From Solen grandis (taxonomy: Eukaryota; Mollusca; Bivalvia; Adapedonta; Solenidae): a stretch of 64,000 nucleotides of DNA. Location: contig CM037789.1 of the NCBI GenBank assembly GCA_021229015.1, positions 25,762,256 to 25,826,255 of the forward strand, in the 5' to 3' direction. Within the stretch, counting starts at the first letter, position 1; every line of letters begins with the position of its first letter. Positions 1 to 11,800 of the stretch are shown one piece after another. The position numbers were made by a program, and so were the translations under genes. The notes below the pieces were generated by a model that was not told where the DNA came from, ran no database searches, and saw only the letters and a program-made list of their open reading frames with translations.

Positions 1-28
1 AATGAGTAGTGGTGCCTCCCTGATTTTT

Positions 29-957
29 AGCTCACCTCAGCACTTGTACTCAGGGTGAGATTTTGTGACCGCTTTTGTCCGTTGTGCGTCGTCCGTCGTC
101 AACAATTGCTTGTGAATACACTAGAGGCCACAGTTTTGGCCCAATCTTCATGAAACTTGGTCTGGATGTTTGTCTACATGATATCTCAGATGAGTTCGAA
201 ATTGGGTCATGTGGGTCAAAAACTAGGTCACCAGGTCAAATCTTAGAAAAACCTTGTGAACACTCTAGAGGCCACAGTTTTGGCCCAATCTTCATGAAAC
301 TTGGTCAGGATGTTTGTCTACATGATATCTCAGATGAGCTCGAAATTGGGTCATGTGGGTCAAAAACTAGGTCACCAGGTCAAATCTTAGAAAAACCTTG
401 TGAACACTCTAGAGGCCACAGTTTTGACCCAATCTTCATTAGATTTGGTTAGGGTGTTTGTCTACATGATATCTTGGATGAGTTTGAAATTGGGTCATGT
501 GGGATCAAAAACTAGGTCACCAGGTCAAATCTTAGAAAAACCTTGTGAACTCTCTAAAGGCCACAGTTTTAGCCCAATCTTCAATAGATTTGGTCAGGAT
601 GTTCGTCTACATGATATCTTGGATGAGTTTGAAATTGGGTCACTTAGGGTCAAAAGCTAGGTCACCAGGTCAAATCTTAGAAAAACCTTGTGAACACTTT
701 AGAGACTACAGTTTTAGATTAACCTTAGTGTAACTTGGTCAGAATGTTTGTTTACATCAAATCTCGGATGAATTCAAAACTGGGCAACATAGGGTCAAAA
801 AGGTCACAGGGTAAATTTAGAAAAATCTTGTGAACACTCTAGAGGCCTACAAACCCAAATTCAGGGGAAAAATTATGCCATATTTTTTGTCATTATGCCT
901 AACACAGCCATCTTACTCAGGTGAGCAACACAGGGCCATCTTGGCCCTCTTGTTTTT
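29..957 (+). mobile_element. Helitron-like non-autonomous element with ~144-bp tandem core
   Basis: The left end reads TAGCTCACCTCAGCAC and the right end reads CAGGTGAGCAACACAGGG, followed by a hairpin (AGGGCCA/TGGCCCT, 3-base loop) and CTCTTGTTTTT. The core is about five tandem units starting at 109, 253, 397, 542 and 687, with a shorter sixth start at 827; spacing is 144-145 bp, then 140. The early units are nearly identical and the later ones diverge. A terminal hairpin followed by CTTG and a tandem-repeat core fit non-autonomous Helitron/Helentron elements of molluscs; this class is an inference. A reverse-oriented relative lies at 48454-48896. No Rep/helicase coding is present. Confidence 0.7.
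109..830 (+). repeat. 144-bp tandem repeat array
   Basis: Each unit begins near CTTGTGAACACTCTAGAGG and ends near CAAATCTTAGAAAAAC. The 144-bp period is a multiple of three, so the first copies give an open frame (75-452) with a 48-residue repeating peptide. A 1-bp insertion in each of the third and fourth units moves the frame. The open frame is a by-product of the period; nothing indicates a real protein. Confidence 0.85.
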
Positions 958-2057
958 CTTTGTAATGATAATGTATTATCCTGACTTGGGTCAGTCAGTA
1001 ATTGATCAGGTGTGTGTGTCGGAGAGGTGCCTTATTGGAGGTAGCTTATTGATGCACATGATTAGCTCTTGCCGGTAGACCTAAATTATTATTGAGATTT
1101 ATGGCCCTGGGTGTGACATTTAAACTCTCAAGACAATAGCCAGTCATTTAAAGATGTGAACTGATGCTTACACAGACGGTCGGGTCCTTATGTGCTTGAG
1201 CATATAATAAAATAATGTTCTGTTCTTATCCACGTTGGCACTTACAGGGATTTAATTACAGTACATCTTAGATAGTGAAACCAGGGTCTCTTAATCGTTA
1301 TATGTACATATAGTGACCCTGGAGAAACATTATCAATTTGTTAATAATGACACAGGTTAAGTCATAAATTGCATGTTTTAGATTGGCAAGGTTCATTCAT
1401 GAAGAATGTAGTTGGAATTATTAGTGAAAAAAATACAAGAAATAGGTAGGTTTGTTCCATTATAATTCAAATCAATTTGATTATATCATTTCTTTGTAGG
1501 GTACATAAAAAGTAATGCATAAATGAACTGTCATATAAGTATATATTTGATACCTTTTATAGAATGTGATTGCAGAACTCTGTAAATGTGATTCTGATTA
1601 TGAAAATTGATTATGTTGGAAAGGTTTTAGAAAAAGTAAAATTTTCCTTGTGGTGGCCAATCATTTTTTCTTTAGTTGTGGCCAACCATTTTTGCCAAAT
1701 TTAAAAGTTTGTCACCAAAATGGAGCCAGTAGTCTAGCATACCATGTGTTTGTGTATTTTTAATAATTATATCCTTGCATTTCAGTAAACATTATAATAT
1801 TTAATTCAGCTATAATAAATTGCAGGTAGGAATATATTATGATTTTATTACATAAATAGCATGTTCAAAAAAACTGAGACATTTCAAATTCACATTTTTT
1901 TAAATTTTCATGTTATGCAGACATGAAAATGTTAAAAAATAATAATACTTACACAGTACAATAGGCATGATTAAGGAAGAATCATTGATAAAAAAATATC
2001 TTATTTTGATATTACCAGATCAACATGTTGAAGGTGGACAGACTGACCAATCTTGAT
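958..2057. other. AT-rich stretch, no gene seen
   Basis: This is plain AT-rich sequence with many stops in all frames. I see no repeat copy, splice-bounded exon or RNA gene. Confidence 0.5.
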
Positions 2058-2295
2058 GATTTGGTACTTTTAAGATGCAACCACCTCTATACCATCTCTT
2101 GAACAGGGAGATGTGAAACATTAATTTTAATCAGGTTGAGACTAAGTATACAACATGGTCCACCAGATAACAACATGATTTGGTTATTTTAAGATGCAAC
2201 CACCTCTCTACCATCTCTTGAACAGGGAGATGTGAAACATTAATTTTAATCAGGTAGAGACTATGTAAGCAACATGGTCCACCCGATAATTACAG
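2058..2295. repeat. 119-bp tandem duplication
   Basis: Two copies begin GATTTGGT at 2058 and 2177. They differ at only a few positions. Each carries a small inverted repeat (CCATCTC...GAGATG) around TTGAACAGG. The low divergence suggests a recent duplication. Confidence 0.85.
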
Positions 2296-2394
2296 CAGAC
2301 CTGGTTCCCTGTAACCATGGTGAAGCATTGTCATATTTATATTAGGGCCAGGCCCAAAATTCTTGAAAAAAGTACAGTCACTGTCTCAAAATCA

Positions 2395-2585
2395 AATTCA
2401 GTTGAACCTGTATTAGTGGCCACCAGTATTTAGCGGTCATCCTGCATTTAGGGATCAGTAAATTTAATATCAACAAACTATAACATTTTTTTTATATGTT
2501 TGATCTTCACTTAACGACCACCTCTGTTAAGCTGTCACTTTCTCTTCTTCCCTTGACTGACCGCTTAAGACAGGTTTGACTGTAT
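2395..2585 (+). repeat. Dispersed repeat ending ACAGGTTTGACTGTAT
   Basis: The segment contains GTGGCCACCAGTATTTAGCGG near the left end and CCGCTTAAGACAGGTTTGACTGTAT at the right. The right end recurs at about 37200-37226 (CCACTTCAGACAGGTTGGACTGTAT), beside the 22/17-bp minisatellite, and weakly at about 21145-21175. Its class is unknown. Confidence 0.5.
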
Positions 2586-2772
2586 AATGGGCAAATCTAT
2601 ATAAATTCTTATGGCCACACTTTGATAGCTTGAAAAGACATACAAAAGTATAGTTCATAGTTTTGAGAACACCAGGCCAGGAGACTATAGTGTTAAACTC
2701 ATTTTATGATACACAATTGAATGAATCTATGATATCATCTGCCTTATTACAGAACAATAGAAATATTTGTAG

Positions 2773-2960
2773 CCCTTTACCTCATAAATATTCATGTACA
2801 AATTTATGACTTTATGCATATCACATGTAATTTACTGAAATTTATATGGTGTATGAAACAATGGATGAATCCCTTCTGTGTAGACTGTGATATCTGAGCT
2901 ACAATATTGTATGAGCAGTGATCAGAAACTCTTGTATTGATGTCTGTAGTAAATCAAAGC
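2773..2960 (+). mobile_element. MITE-2 copy, right end lost
   Basis: The left end CCCTTTACCTCAT runs into AAATATTCATGTACAAATTTATGA, as in the copies at 21951, 36466 and 54508. The segment ends at the first arm of the internal GATCAG hairpin. Confidence 0.65.
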
Positions 2961-3188
2961 GCCGAAGGCACTGATAGACTGTCGGCGGGTTGGTCGTGAT
3001 GAGCAGCAAGAGCGCTAGATTGTAATCTGTCACAAAATAATTTGACGTGGCCTGAAAATAAGCGTAGATTTAGAGTACGTTGAATTTGTCACGTAGGCCA
3101 GAGTGGAACTGTGTAAACCGATTTTGGTTATATAAGGTTTATCACAGGTTTCTTTTACTACCTTTTGTTCAGAATGAGATATGATAAG

Positions 3189-3228
3189 GGTTTGAAATGG
3201 TTATATCCGGTTTGAAATGGTTATATCC
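3189..3228 (+). repeat. 20-bp direct duplication
   Basis: GGTTTGAAATGGTTATATCC occurs twice in direct succession. Confidence 0.9.
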
Positions 3229-3326
3229 ACTGTTTTGCTAAGTTTTAAGTGTATTAAGAGAGATGTTTAAGGCTTAGGAGTTTAAACCTATAGTTTCTTT
3301 ACATGGGGCCTTTTTATCAGTATATC

Positions 3327-3426
3327 NNNNNNNNNNNNNNNNNNNNNNNNNNNNNNNNNNNNNNNNNNNNNNNNNNNNNNNNNNNNNNNNNNNNNNNNNN
3401 NNNNNNNNNNNNNNNNNNNNNNNNNN
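3327..3426. other. Assembly gap, 100 N
   Basis: Exactly 100 N, so its true length is unknown. Open frames called across it are artefacts. Confidence 0.99.
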
Positions 3427-3482
3427 AAAGTGACAGTGGTCATAGCAAATATCTATGTAGAATGTGGATAGCAAAAGTTGTT

Positions 3483-3672
3483 TGTTTATTTTTTGTTGGA
3501 TTTAACGTCCCACTGACAGTATTTCAGTCATTTTGGGACGATGTCTACTTGAGACAGATATAGTGCTGCCACACTGCAGTATCACGCTGTAGACATGTGG
3601 CATGATACCACACCAGTCACATTATCCTGACACCGGGCCAACCAGTCCTTCAACTACCCTTATATACTGGGC
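3483..3672 (-). mobile_element. tRNA-derived SINE, 5'-truncated
   Basis: Read on the minus strand, this matches the body and tail of the SINE at 45675-45989: an ACATTATCCTGACACCGGGCC block, a GACATGTGGCATGATAC block and a tail ending TGGGACGTTAAATCCAACAA. The tRNA-like head is missing. Confidence 0.75.
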
Positions 3673-4911
3673 AATAGCAAAAGTAGCTACAGCAATAGTA
3701 GTCAAAACAAAAATGGTTTCCAAAAGTGGTTATAGCGAAGAAACCACTTCTGTAAGACGTAGCATTCCATGAAAGAAACCAGATGGTGAGCCCATAGAAC
3801 AAATACTTTAAAATGGATGACAATGTGCAAGCATTGCATAGCATATTCCAGTTCACTTGGCATATTTTGACTTTTAACCTGTCACCTCTTTCATCAAATA
3901 CCATATGTCTGACCAATGGTTGAGCTGGGTTAGACAATAAGCCCTTTTATATCTAAAAATAATTTACAGAACATAATTTTATTATAGGCTTAGGTACTAA
4001 GCCCATCACCATAAACATCACCATTTACTATGACACACGGAGACAATACAAGCATATTGCAATCAATATATTATGAATTTGAATATGTGAGAATATTATG
4101 TCGCGTCTCATCAATACGTTTTGTAAATACAATGTATACATTTTTAAATCTCACACCCACACACATATACATACACATGTGGTAAGTTTAACAGTTTTTC
4201 CTTCATGTCTCAAGGGCGATGAGAAGTAATGTTCAGTATAAAACCTGATCAGCCTATACAAGTTACTTTCGATATGATCTGGGTTTATACAGGTCCCTGA
4301 TGTATCACTCCCCTTCAGATATACAGTAGTTCCCACATGGAATAAATTCAGTCTGCTATGAGACAGTACTGGTAATTACTATGAATACCATGATGATCAA
4401 AGCTGCTACGCAAAGTTGTGGGAACTGACGATAATTTATAGCCGAAATACTACGGTTCGTAATTCCTCCTAATTAGCTCGGATTGTGAAAAGAATTACCC
4501 ACATAAGATACTCATAAGCAACTGTTTTGATGATTTTAAGATGCATTGTTTTATATGCAAACTGATGACTACATTGTATATACAAGTACAAATAGTTTAT
4601 GGCATATAAACATAACTTGTACTTAACGACAAAAGGCATGATATATATATATATATATATGTAGATATAATGTGAATAGTTTTAAAAAACTAATTTATTT
4701 CTTGCTTTGTTGTTGTTGCTTTCCTCTCTTTAATTAAATCATTAGCAAGTTCCTCATTGGTTTTTCTTCATTTAATGTTTCTTTGTTTTCGCTTAAATTT
4801 TACAACTGCATGACTTTGTATACAAGAGATGATACATGTACCAAGCAGAAATGATGTGTACACCTTTTCTCTTAATTTGACAAAATCATGAGCTAAATTT
4901 AGCATATATGC
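3673..4911. other. AT-rich stretch with a TA microsatellite and a hairpin fragment
   Basis: No gene is seen. A (TA)n run lies at 4640-4660. A weak GATCAGCC-type fragment at about 4225-4300 (AAACCTGATCAGCCTATACAAG) looks like a diverged relative of MITE-1. Confidence 0.45.
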
Positions 4912-5145
4912 TTAACCCTTTCCCTCATAGAGGATACCATGAAAAGACCTATGCGAACAGCATAAAACCAGATCAGCCTGCAAGTTACTGATCAGGTTTT
5001 ATGCTGTTCGCTGCTCCTCAGTGGTCTGGAAATGAGGATTTTGTAATTAAATTTGGTAAGGTTTAACTGTGGTTTTCTGCAGATCAGGCTTTATGTGGTA
5101 CCTATTGAGTGCGTCAAAATGAGTCTATATGAGGGAAAGGGTTGA
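4912..5145 (-). mobile_element. MITE-1 copy a (piggyBac-type TTAA foldback)
   Basis: The left end is TTAACCCTTTCCCTCATA; the right end is TATGAGGGAAAGGGTT followed by GA instead of AA, so one TTAA has mutated. The internal hairpin lost a few bases at its tip (GCAAGTTACTGATCAGG), making this copy slightly short. See copy d (19987) for the full structure. Confidence 0.9.
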
Positions 5146-5744
5146 TATTAATGTAATGAAAATTCTGGAGGATATTAATTCATTAAAACCCTTTATTCCC
5201 AGCATTGATCAACCCCTCTCATCTAGAGTATTTTCTCATTATGGTTATCAAGGGGCATTAGAGGAAATTAAATTTTACCATACTAAAGATAATCCTTTTT
5301 TTTGTGTTTTTGGTTGTGTAATTTCACCAGGACAGTATCTATCATGATCCTCACATGGAAGACAAATGACTGAGGCATTGTGGGAATTTAAATGAAGACC
5401 GTCTGCTGCGCCATCAAAACAGATATGGCAGGAATGTTCCGAAAGAATTTTAGCGACAGATGTTCTGGCATGCTTCTAGAATTTCGATAGAATCGCTTAT
5501 CGTTCATAACTGCTATAAAAATCTTCATTTATGATTTATCTAGGGTTTTTCTTTTTGTCTCACTTGTTTAATATTCAAGATATGTGTTGCATGAGATTAA
5601 TTATCTCTAAAGACATCACATTTTGTTGTCTGAAACAATAAAAAAACACTTTAACAGCTTATCCCAAACTAAAAGATATAATGTTAAGCCTTCCTGACAA
5701 CAACAAGAGAACAACAGATAAAAACAACATAAGCACCCCTTGTT
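5146..5744. other. No gene or repeat seen
   Basis: AT-rich sequence. The open frame from 5129 begins inside the MITE-1 terminus and has no recognisable domain. Confidence 0.45.
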
Positions 5745-6000
5745 TTGATCATATAAGTCAGCTCTCTTCTCTCTTTCTCCTTCCCTCTCTCCATCTTTCT
5801 GACTTTCTCTCTTTTTCCTTCCTTCTCTCCATCTTTCTGGCTTTCTCTCTATCTTTTTTGTTCATCCCTCTCTCTCATTCTGTTTAGCTTCTCTCTATAT
5901 TTTTATTACCACCCCCCCCCTCCTTTTTCCATTTTTCTCTTTTCCTCTCATTTTCTTATCCCATTTTTCCTTCATCATATTTCTCATCCTTCATTCTCTT
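5745..6000 (+). repeat. Pyrimidine-rich (CTTT/CCTTCTCT) tract
   Basis: Imperfect CTCTTTCTCCTTC-type units cover about 250 bp and include a run of nine C near 5910. Open frames through it are low-complexity. Confidence 0.8.
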
Positions 6001-7034
6001 CCCAATGTGAAACTTCACTAAAAGACACATATTGGAGAAGGCTGATTTAAAATGCAAAAGAATCAAACCATACTTTTGTAAAAATGTAACAACAATCTGA
6101 AGTTGATGAACACCCTCACATCATTATCGTTACTCAACTACATAAAATAATATTGAACTTTTTGTAAAATCATACACAACACGATGGGACGAAAGTTGTT
6201 ATTTTTATAGACCCCACTTCACTTAATGTGATGCTGTAAGGGTTAAAAAAGTAGATTTTACATCAGATCTAAAAAGCTTACTCATTTAAATCCCCTGAAA
6301 CTTAATAGTCACACTTTCTTGAGGATGTTTTCTGTTTTTGTTTTGATCTTTTTGTATGTAGAAAAATAGGACACAGTAAGTATGTTGTGAGAAATCATGG
6401 GAAAAACTGCTCTTCATTCATTTGTAACCAGAAAAAAAACAAAGACATCAACATGCTCTGCACTTGGAAGTAATACGACCAGAAGTGACTGCGAATGAAA
6501 CCTTCAATAAAGGCTGAGATAACCCTGTTTCAGCGCTTTATCTACCCAAGATAAGATACACTGCTGTATGAACGCTGGAGAAATGCCTCAATTTGAACCC
6601 CACCCACTTCTTGCATCTTTTCCTTGCAGATATTTTCAGATTACATATTTTTATCCAAATTTTACAAATTTTGGCACACACAGGGAACTCTTCTTCACCG
6701 GTGTGATACCCGATCGTTTGTTTACAAGAAATAAATAAGAGAATCCTTATCTGTGAATTATAAATAATCGTGTCTTCCAGACCTATAAACAGTCTGGAGC
6801 CCTGCCCCTGGAATGATATCCCAATGATATCCCAAGGATGATCCACCACAGAGATATGGCACAACTTGGTGCTTGTCAGACACTCATTGGCCCTGGTTTA
6901 TTACAGGATTACGGGAAATATCCTGGCATTTATAATTAAAGTATTACCACTGACATACAGTTTTGCATACCACTGAAAAGTATGATCTGACCAAAGCAAT
7001 CTCCTACTGGATGTCTGTTACATGTTTACTGTCT
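6001..7034. other. No gene seen
   Basis: Unique-looking AT-rich sequence. A doubled AATGATATCCC at about 6812-6832 is the only local repeat noticed. Confidence 0.45.
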
Positions 7035-7150
7035 CATTTCTAGTGTATAATTGAGCAGCAAACAATATAAATCATGATCAGCCTGCAAGCATAACATACA
7101 TGCAGGCTGATCTAGTTTAATTCTAATCAGGCTATAGGTTTAATAAATTC
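7035..7150 (+). repeat. Diverged GATCAGCCTGCA hairpin repeat
   Basis: GATCAGCCTGCA (from 7077) and TGCAGGCTGATC form inverted arms around about ten bases. GAGCAGCAAACAATATAAA lies upstream, matching MITE-1's GAGCAGCGAACAGCATAAAA. This is an old or related copy without clear TTAA ends. Confidence 0.6.
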
Positions 7151-9205
7151 TCAGGATGACTCTCACATAATTTAAGTTAATCCATTCCTAAAGAGACATC
7201 ACTCTGTGTTAGACAACCATTCAAACCTAATTATCAACCTGCATTTTTCTTCCCCAGTCTGATCAGGTTTTTCTCTAGTGTATTTACACTTCATCTTCAA
7301 GCTACAAAGGTTTTGGCTGTATATACTGGTATGAAACTCTATCAACCTGAAAATTGCCCCCTGTATAAAAACACAATAAAATATTTCAACTTGTGTGGTA
7401 CCATAGCGGAATAAATTTTACAGAGGCACGGTCATGAATGCTCTCTTGCTTTTAGCTCTCTGATACTAAACAATTTGTACATTATAACTTGCCCTATCAA
7501 AACCCTGACTACAATTTTGTTAATAAATGAAAAATCAATTATTGTAACAGAATGCCCCTTTGTATTAGTTTAGTCATAATCATGCCGCATATACAATACA
7601 TTTATCTTATTCACTATTTGTTCATCAGGTGTTCTTTCTTTCTCTCTCTCTCTTTCTTGTTCCTGGAAGTGTACACAAGGAAAGGGAGGAATCTCGTTAC
7701 ATAAATATGATGTCAATGACAAAAAATAACATCAGCAAAGAAATTTTATAGACTTTTTGGCAGACAAAAGATAAACAATTCATAGATTACTGTTAAACAT
7801 GGGAAGAAAAAAAAGAGTAAAATGGGATGATGAGTAGAGAAAAAAAAGGCAAACATAAATTATTATGATAATATATACAGAACTTCATGCTGTAATCAGA
7901 TATCTCAAATTGAAAAAAAAAATAGTGAAGTGAAAATGTTTTACATATATGAAGATCTCTTAAATTGAGAAACAGATTATCATATTTTATAAACATGCAG
8001 TTTTTTTTTTTTTAAATCATTTCTTTTTAATGGTCTCTTTAATCTTTGTCCCTTTTATCTTTCTTTCTTAAAGAGTCTTAATTTTTATAAACAAAAATAT
8101 TTTGAGGGAAAAAAAATGGACACCACAAAGGGAAAATAAAATATCTTAAAACAATTCTATTAAGACTTAGAATTTAAAAGAACATGTCTGCAAAAAGCAG
8201 AAAAACCAATAGAAGGGTGGAGATTTAATTAAATTTATCAAGTACATCATATCTGATGAATTAAAACTGGAGTCATGATGTTTGAAAACGTTGCATTTTA
8301 AATGTAAAGGTATTTCCAGCGGCACCTTTTCCGAAAGGGCAAGATAAAATCTGATATTTTATCTACATTATGTAATTACCCTCATTAAAATTTTACCTTC
8401 ATAAAGTAGAAATTAGACAAAAATGAGATAATACCTGGTTATTATATTTAGAAAATTCTGAAAGGCAAAAGATGAAGTAAATGTATTATCTACAGATTAC
8501 ACAGGAGACAACTTTATAAAACATCCTGTGTATCATTAGAAGCTAGGGGTTTTGATGTTTCACAAACAAGAGCATACCCAGATCAGACATTTAAACCTGC
8601 CCTATAGTAGTAATCACATAGTATAATCAAGTGATTTCTGATAGAGAGTATTTCTGCTTCATCCCTTGATAATGGTAGATAGTCATTCCTTTAATCTGTA
8701 TCGTTTGAGAATTTAATGCACCAGGAAATATAGGATTTGTAAAATTTTACCAAAGTCAAAAATAAAATGTTTCAAGAATATAGGCCCTGAATGAGATTTG
8801 CTTACAGTATGATCTGTTTTTTAATGACCTATTAAACATGGTAAATTGAGTTCGTCAAGTAATAAAGCTTAAACATACAACAGGAAGCAGGGAAGATAAG
8901 CGATGTTCTCTCCATTGATGCATATCACTGCACTGCTGGTGGTGCATGTCATCCTTGTATGTGCAGATTACATCGGCTGATAAAAAAAAACACACACAAA
9001 AAACGCCCCCCTCTTTCCTTGGTAGAAATCAAAAGCTTTCCAAAAAGCTACCCTGCTATGCTGAAATTTACTAGATGAAATTAAGGACTGTGTGTCTGTG
9101 AAGGTCTTGTGAGAGTCATTGTTGGCTTGAACCAACAACTACCAGCTGCACAATATTACCATCTATCACTGGATAACAGCACCCAAACTCACCAGGAAAC
9201 AAATA
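7151..9205. other. AT-rich stretch, no gene seen
   Basis: Contains poly(T)/poly(A) runs near 7992-8003 and a short CT tract at about 7635-7665. No coding blocks or recognised repeats were found. Confidence 0.45.
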
Positions 9206-9397
9206 TTATATGACCAACATATTATAAGTATCTATAACAAAAGCCATTAAGTCTACTGTTCCATCTAACCATGTCTCTCTTCTGGAATTTTTCCCCCTTA
9301 GCACCAACTTAGTGTCTGTAATATACTTCTCTTTGAGTGCTGTATCTGGAGCTTCAGGTTCTACTAATATATCTGTAATTGCGCTATCTCTCCGCAA
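9206..9397 (-). CDS. Possible exon or coding fossil, unrecognised
   Basis: The minus strand has 63 open codons with acidic/basic, non-repetitive composition, for example ILVEPEAPDTALKEKYITDT and GTVDLMAFVIDTY. This is unlike the hydrophobic low-complexity frames around it. No ATG starts it: the frame opens at TTG, so a real version would be an exon. Possible acceptor and donor sites are weak. I do not recognise a family. A competing open frame lies on the plus strand (9312-9572), so this may be chance. Confidence 0.25.
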   Translation of the reverse strand: MRRDSAITDILVEPEAPDTALKEKYITDTKLVLRGKNSRRETWLDGTVDLMAFVIDTYNMLVI

Positions 9398-11299
9398 TGT
9401 GACATATCCACAAAATCATCCAATCACGGCACACAATAGGTGCTTACTGAGGCAGCATTTTTTTCTATCACAGCGAGTTTATTCATTTAATTTACTCCTG
9501 AATATTTGTCTAATCTCAGCAGAAAATATGTGTTTATGTCTGTGCCCAGGGGATCCTGGGAAAGCCAAGTGAATTATGGGACATGATTAAAAACGTGTCC
9601 AGTTTCTTTAAAGACGGCACCGACAGAATTGAGCGCCCGAAAGCAAACCAGTTGGAATCAGAATGTCTAAAACACAAAATAGAACAAGAAATAATTGATC
9701 ATCAATAAAAATCAATGACACCAAATTGCTTAGACTGAAGAAAATTAATAATAGGATTTTGTTCTTATTTTCATCTTTCTCAAGCTTTCAAAAATTAATT
9801 TATCTCCCATTTTGTGCTAAATAAGGGATATCTTTCCGTGGAAAGGATTTATACTTGGAAAAAATCTTGATGACTTGATGAAACAGTTGAAGACAAAGAC
9901 TTTATTGACAGCTAGTAGGACAAGGACATCAGGAAAGCATAGTTGTAAAATTGCTTTCAGGTTTGATTCCTGGCTCGAATTCCACCAACAATACTTTGTG
10001 GGTTACTTAAATACTTTGGGGCAGTTTTCCTGATTTTTATTTCTGTAATAAAAAGGAATACCAAAATATTGATTTCCTAACAAAATCATTAAATTTTGTT
10101 GATAGGATAATGATATATGTTAACTTTTGCGAAATTTGATTCTGGTTGTATAAATAAGAGTAAATGTTTGTGTGGGTTGACTATTCCAGACACATTTAAC
10201 TCTAGACTGACCACTTTCACTACCAACTTGAACCATCAGGAGTAATATATACAAGTTGCAAAAGCTAAGCAAAGTGAACTTTTTCATACAGGACAGCAGA
10301 AACCAATTCCCAGTTGATGAGAAGGAAATTAACTTGCAGGCTGGCTATATTCTAGATAGGCTGAAAGTGGTAAAAACTGAGTCCAAGTAATTGATGCTCA
10401 AATTAAATGATAACAACCGTGAAATTGAAGATTATTATATACATTTCCTTTTCCCGTATGAAAAAAATAAAAATCGCTTACCCAGAGATATACCATTCCC
10501 AGAGAATGAAGTCACTGTTTCTTATTGAAATCACTTCCTGTTTTCAACACTACAACTCCTGCTGTATTTTTCACACCTTGCCAAATCCTTACAAACTTTC
10601 ACTAGCATTATTTCTTAAATATCCATGATGACTTTCTTCCAATCTATTGACTTGAGAAAATAAAACATCCGGCTGAAATTCAAGCGACAGCTCAGTGCAA
10701 GATGAATGGGGCACATTCAGAGATTACTGCCCCAAGTTTCAACAAAAAGCGTGGTGACAGGAGAGATTTAAACCACTTCTCAATGATCCAGATTTTTTTT
10801 GTTGTTGACAAAAGAGCTTTTAATGGTGACACGCAACAGATGTCAAGTCTCCAAAATTGTTCATTCTCAAAAACGAGACATTCTGCAGTCAGCGATTTAT
10901 GACCCAACATTATGGGCCAGACTTATGAACATCATTAGGTCAATTTAAATAATGACCTGCCAGCTGACCTTCAAGGCAAGGTCAGAGGTCAGATGAGCTA
11001 TAAAATGGTAATATGGGGAGATCAACAGACAATTTTAATGATTGACAGACAGTGAAAAAAGCCCCAAGGGCACAAATAAATTTGATGTCATGGTTTTGGC
11101 TTAATTAGAAAAATGTCATTTTAACAATAGCTCTGGTTCTTAACTGAAAAATTGACAAAGGTTAACAGAACGGAAAAAAAATCTGATTTTATCAAATGAA
11201 ATATCCTCCAAAATTATTTGCAGCTAGATCAGGTTTAAACATAGTAATAAGGCTAATTTGCATGGAGAAAAGGAAGTCTATTAAACGTTATAGCAAGGA
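9398..11299. other. No gene seen
   Basis: Mostly unique AT-rich sequence. The 9440-9660 part is less AT-rich and of higher complexity and could be regulatory, but nothing in the sequence proves it. Confidence 0.4.
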
Positions 11300-11458
11300 C
11301 TAGGTGTTTATTGGGTTTTACACCCCCTCCCATCAATAGTTCAACCATTAGAAGCCTGGTGGTATAACACTTACAGACATATTAAAGTGGCATGATACCA
11401 TATATCATATTATCCTGACACAGGCCCAACTAGTCCTTGGACTAACCTGTACTTATCT
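11300..11458 (-). mobile_element. tRNA-derived SINE, body half split by MITE-1 copy b
   Basis: On the minus strand this holds the SINE body: TGGCATGATACC, ATTATCCTGACACAGGCCCAAC and TAGTCCTTGG. It stops at the TTAA where MITE-1 copy b begins and resumes at 11698 with the remaining body and tRNA-like head. Confidence 0.75.
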
Positions 11459-11697
11459 TTAACCCTTTCCCTCATATAGACTCATTTTGACGCACTCAAT
11501 AGGTACCACATAAAGCCTGATCTGCAGAAAACCACAGTTAAACCTTTAAATTTAATTATATAGTCCTCATTTCCAGACCATTGAGGAGCAGCGAACAACA
11601 TAAAACCTGATCAGCCTGCGAGTTACTCGCAGGCTGATCTGGTTTTATGTTGTTCGCATGGTCTTTTCATGGTTTCCTCTATGAGGGAAAGGGTTAA
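11459..11697 (+). mobile_element. MITE-1 copy b, inserted in a SINE
   Basis: Bounded by TTAACCCTTTCCCTCATA and TATGAGGGAAAGGGTTAA with TTAA on both sides. The internal hairpin (CTGCGAG/CTCGCAG) is intact. Removing the element and one TTAA leaves SINE sequence that aligns with the copy at 58066 across the junction. Confidence 0.95.
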
Positions 11698-11800
11698 CAA
11701 CAAGCAGGGAGCTACCAGACTTTAGTATGTTGCAGCTGGGAATCAAACCATTGACTTCCCATTCTCGTTGCGGATGCTCTTACCACTCAGCCACTGAAAA
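11698..11800 (-). mobile_element. tRNA-derived SINE, head half split by MITE-1 copy b
   Basis: CAAGCAGGGAGCTACC matches the SINE's GGTAGCTCCCTTGCTTGG block on the minus strand. GGGAATCAAACCATTGACTTCCC corresponds to the B box region and CTTACCACTCAGCCACTG to the A box. Confidence 0.75.

Noticed and set aside
75..733. Overlapping open frames with a repeating 48-residue peptide
   Set aside because: Explained by the 144-bp tandem unit being a multiple of three.
3274..3563. Open frames crossing the first N run
   Set aside because: The N run is a gap; the plus-strand end is SINE tail.
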